DNA of 64,000 bases from Flavobacteriaceae bacterium. GTDB lineage: Bacteria; Bacteroidota; Bacteroidia; Flavobacteriales; Flavobacteriaceae. The position numbers were made by a program, and so were the translations under genes. Positions 61,901-64,000 of the stretch are shown here, one piece after another. The stretch's first letter is position 1, and every line of letters begins with the position of its first letter. The stretch lies in contig SIHP01000011.1 in NCBI GenBank assembly GCA_004762155.1, positions 124,001 to 188,000 of the forward strand, read 5' to 3'. Under the pieces are notes generated by a model. It was not told the DNA's origin. It made no database searches and worked only from the letters and a program-made list of their open reading frames with translations.

Positions 61901-64000
61901 TTATATACATTAGTTATTTCACATGACGATAATTTGTGTACAGATATTCAGGAAAGTGCTACTCTTTATGTAAACACATTACCGGTAGCAGTTGATGATG
62001 ATTATACTACAGTAGAAGATACGGCAATTGAATTAACACCGTTAGACCTTGATACAGATGCTGATGGTGATACGTTAACTGTGATTGCTATAAATGGTGT
62101 AACTATTGACGGAACAGCCCAAACGATAAGTGTTTTAAACGGAATAATATCAGTAGCAGTAAATGGCTCAATAACATTTACACCAAGTTCAGGTTTTAGT
62201 GGAACTACTACTATATCATATACTATTGGTGATGGTAATGGAGGTACAGCTACTGCGAATGAAAATATAACAGTAACTGCTTCATGTTCTTTAATAGATC
62301 CAGGTACTCAAACAGGTTCTTGTGTAAATGATTATGATTTACAATTTACGTTAAATTTAACAGGAACAAGCGTTGGGTCTACATATACAGTAACAGGAGC
62401 GTCACCAGTTTCAGCAACTTATGGAGTTGCAACTACTTTTACAATAACAAATGGAGCAAATGCTTCTGATCAATCAATAACGGTTACAGATGTGGATGAT
62501 CCTTCGTGTGCTTTAACAGTAACAGTTTCAGGAGCTGCTGCTTGTGTAGCTGACCAGTGTGATCCTATTGCATCAGGAAATATAGATACTGATGGAGATG
62601 GTATTTCTGATGTTTGTGATTTAGATGATGATAATGATGGTATTTTAGATATTGCAGAAGGGTATTGTAGTATTAATTTAACAGAAGGTTTTGAAGGGGT
62701 TTCAGGTACAAATGTTAATAATAATAACGTTTTAGGTGCAGGTGTATTAGTTAATGGTTGGACATCAGATGTAGGTAATGGGCTTAACGTAATTGAAGTT
62801 GATGGATCGGGATATACTTCTGGTGCAGATTTTGCCCATGATGGGAATAAATATGTAGATATTGCAGATGCTGGAGGTTTTTTGTATAGTGAAATAGTGA
62901 TTCCTTTTGATGGTGTTTTAGATGTTTCAGCTTGGTTTTCAAATAGGGAATCAGAAAGAAATAATTATAATAATTGGATAGCTACTTCAGAAATAGTGAA
63001 TTCTTCTAGTTCAGTTGTAGCTTTTGGTAATTCAATACCTTTTACAAATTTAATTTCAGATGAAGTTTGGTTAGAGTCCTCTTTTAATCAAGTGTTAACT
63101 GCAGGTACGTATACTATACGGTTTTTCGTAGGAAATTCGGGACATATAGATGATATTAAAGTTTGTTTCTCTAGAGATACAGATGGTGATGGTACTCCTG
63201 ATTATTTAGATTTAGATAGCGATAACGACGGATGTCCAGATGCAATTGAAGGAGGAGGAAATGTTGAGTTAAGTCAGTTAAATACTGAAGATAGACTAGA
63301 TCCAGCGAATGTAGATGCAGATGGTGTTCCAATAGTAGTAAACAATGGTGGTGTTTCAGATGTAGATTCTTCTCAAGGACAGTCTATAGGAGGTTCGCAA
63401 GTAGCTGTTCAATTAACATTTACTACATCAGCAACCGATTTAACAGTGAATGAAGGAGAAGGTGTAAACTTTATTAATGCTGCCGATGCTTTAATAGCAA
63501 CAGGTTATGATGTGACTACACCTTTCAGTCCAATATATGGAACTGATGATTCAGGGAATATATCATATCAATGGTATATAGATAATGACGGTAATTTAAC
63601 TGATGATTATGTTGCTATTCCAGGGCAAATAGCCAAAGATTTAGAACTACTATCAGTTACATCAACTATGGATGGTAATAAATATAAATTAATTATTTCA
63701 CATCCAAGTTATACTTGTCCTGTAGAAAATGAAGTTGTTTTAAATGTTAATTCATTACCAGTAGCAGTAGATGATAACTACACAACCAATGAAGATACAG
63801 CAGTAGTATTAAGTCCATTAGATTTAGATAGTGATGTTGATGGCGATACGTTAACAATAACGGAAATCAACGGCGTAGATATTACCGCAGGCGATGTAAC
63901 AATTGCAGTAACAGGTGGAACAGTAACGGTAACAGGAGGTGTAATTACCTTCACACCAAACGCAGATTTCAATGGAACGGTAACGATTCCATATGTAATT
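58952..64000 (+). CDS. Giant repetitive surface protein, 5' part
   Basis: The frame is open from ATG 58952 to the window edge (1683 residues seen, C-terminus missing). Residues 1-29 are a signal peptide (LLLLLATQANAQ). Residues 60-430 are N/D-rich repeats, as in beta-helix or beta-solenoid surface proteins. Thrombospondin type 3-like calcium-binding repeats lie near 579 (DTDGDGIGDICDLDNDNDG), 811, 1212 and 1410. Cadherin-like/Big_9 domains lie near 1010-1110 (PVAVDDDYTTVEDTAIEL) and from 1600 on. The stretch from 60403 onward repeats with a period of about 1.88 kb: unit two starts near 62281 with SLIDPGTQTGSCVNDYDLQF. Likely T9SS cargo; the sorting domain would be past the window. Confidence 0.8.
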   Translation, partial: MESSLFKSLVKRVLLAFLLLLLATQANAQCAVADCDVNNPGGTANLNQNQTICIDTDRGYTGGRVFDFEDGQVICISGANVDVTFGFNNINVNQNIVFYISDGANVVFSNSATIGNNVEFNVDGNSDLSFNNGVTLGDDFNLNITGNSTVNVTNGFVVADDLNISIEDGSELDVNTQITSNNSNETVTIDVQGILDISNSSTFNADLDVTVGASGVFDMAGQTLDFSGANSNSLIIESGGDVSVNVLQFSDGDSVIDNEGDLNVTGNINMNSGANEIRNQGIIVVGNNFILNDNSVLVNCGTSTTANAFNMLGGLIVNTGEFYVTSGAINFAGGSNDSVFQNYGLVEAGGNADNISTGNEFYNEGLVTVSKFQTSNSFLISGPDDASGKKGYFIVTDNNQTSTNGNGTVGPNLDFRRTSGATSSNGSNVFQNNVNNITYLPNTSSGNGSGTGSVTFDCATNGGTCTSVVSSGVACANLDGSVPACAITDPGSQTGVCVTDGNDLEFTLNLTGVDIGSNYTVAGAIPSTGVYGVSTTFTITDGADGVNKTITVTDENDSSCVLDITISGCNKCTFSGNTDTDGDGIGDICDLDNDNDGILDSVELVSCSSSASVLDWEALYNEGGASETTGDDPVAVNSSPLADDVTVSLSRVVSANITSSNYRINESFSDPDVGYTLFQNAVNGDGSRHSFLFSEPVYNLAFTMYDIDEDINGAGNVANTGFVDEIELIITTIDDASYTLVASEYSTNGQTVVGNVFTGTASSLDSSFSIDGIQAWVKKIEIVYNNLTTNPDATQNQAAALSNFTFCKGQDSDEDGIADYLDTDSDNDGCPDFNEVYGANGTFSGFNDNGLINVSGVAASDTTYSVAPPTTSSPSGNTFQIATEVTVVDATILDDQTVTTSGVTPASFTIGTVTALSTTAFVSSGTTTVPDYSGTTTNSTSGINYQWQKNGVDIDGTTDSGVYGTSFNTNTLNISDVTGLDNTLYTLVISHDDNLCTDIQESATLYVNTLPVAVDDDYTTVEDTAIELTPLDLDTDADGDTLTVIAINGVTIDGTAQTISVLNGIISVAVNGSITFTPSSGFSGTTTISYTIGDGNGGTATANENITVTASCSLIDPGTQTGSCVNDYDLQFTLNLTGTSVGSTYTVTGASPVSATYGVATTFTITNGANASDQSITVTDVDDPSCALTVTVSGAAACVADQCDPIASGNIDTDGDGISDVCDLDDDNDGILDIAEGYCSINLTEGFEGVSGTNVNNNNVLGAGVLVNGWTSDVGNGLNVIEVDGSGYTSGADFAHDGNKYVDIADAGGFLYSEIVIPFDGVLDVSAWFSNRESERNNYNNWIATSEIVNSSSSVVAFGNSIPFTNLISDEVWLESSFNQVLTAGTYTIRFFVGNSGHIDDIKVCFSRDTDGDGTPDYLDLDSDNDGCPDAIEGGGNVELSQLNTEDRLDPANVDADGVPIVVNNGGVSDVDSSQGQSIGGSQVAVQLTFTTSATDLTVNEGEGVNFINAADALIATGYDVTTPFSPIYGTDDSGNISYQWYIDNDGNLTDDYVAIPGQIAKDLELLSVTSTMDGNKYKLIISHPSYTCPVENEVVLNVNSLPVAVDDNYTTNEDTAVVLSPLDLDSDVDGDTLTITEINGVDITAGDVTIAVTGGTVTVTGGVITFTPNADFNGTVTIPYVI

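Overview
The window looks like a chromosomal segment of a marine member of the Flavobacteriaceae (Bacteroidota). The signs are low G+C, promoters of the Bacteroidota type (TTG or TTTG, about 20 nt, then TAnnTTTG), a type IX secretion sorting domain, an LptD/MlaD envelope gene set, the futalosine-independent menaquinone genes menA/menC/menE, and three multidomain alginate lyase lipoproteins. The genus is not certain; a Polaribacter- or Tenacibaculum-like organism fits. No rRNA, tRNA, CRISPR array, transposase or prophage gene was seen.

Layout. 1-3974: end of gapA, mgsA, then lptD-ridA on the minus strand. 3994-14012: a long, tightly packed plus-strand run: a cell-wall amidase, an MCE/MlaD protein, two Fe-S (CCG/heterodisulfide-reductase-like) proteins, an exported unknown, then menA, an SRPBCC protein, menC, a CPBP protease and menE. 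14972-24191: alginate region with three PL7 lyase lipoproteins carrying different binding modules, and between the first and second a 1140-residue VIT/VWA/TonB-plug chimera. 24394-30744: YebC, an exported coiled-coil protein, an acyl-CoA carboxylase beta subunit and a T9SS type B exported protein. 30854-35759: glyoxylate shunt, with a RamB/ScfR-type regulator divergent from aceB-aceA. 36036-51927: an almost unbroken plus-strand array of mostly uncharacterised genes around a 652-residue AAA+ ATPase, a Nudix hydrolase and several membrane proteins. 52013-58365: dnaN, an LpxR-like protein, a tandem pair of PPK2 polyphosphate kinases, an ArsC/LMW phosphatase-like protein, an Smr protein and a cysteine desulfurase. 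58952-end: a very large repetitive exported protein that runs off the window.

How parts may work together. The second and third lyases share almost the same promoter, the same 5'-terminal mRNA hairpin (AGGGG loop, with compensatory base changes in the stem), the same lipoprotein signal and a similar CG-centred palindrome about 198 nt upstream of the hairpin. They therefore look like one duplicated expression/export cassette fitted with different carbohydrate-binding modules. The glyoxylate genes needed for growth on C2 units or fatty acids sit under a short-chain-acyl-type regulator, with a perfect 14-bp palindrome touching the aceB -33 element.

The best candidates for an undescribed system are the AAA+/coiled-coil/Nudix/membrane cluster (36036-46037, perhaps to 51927), the VIT-VWA-plug chimera among the alginate lyases, and the shared hairpin-plus-palindrome control of the lyases. 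All functional statements come from reading motifs by eye; no database search was possible.
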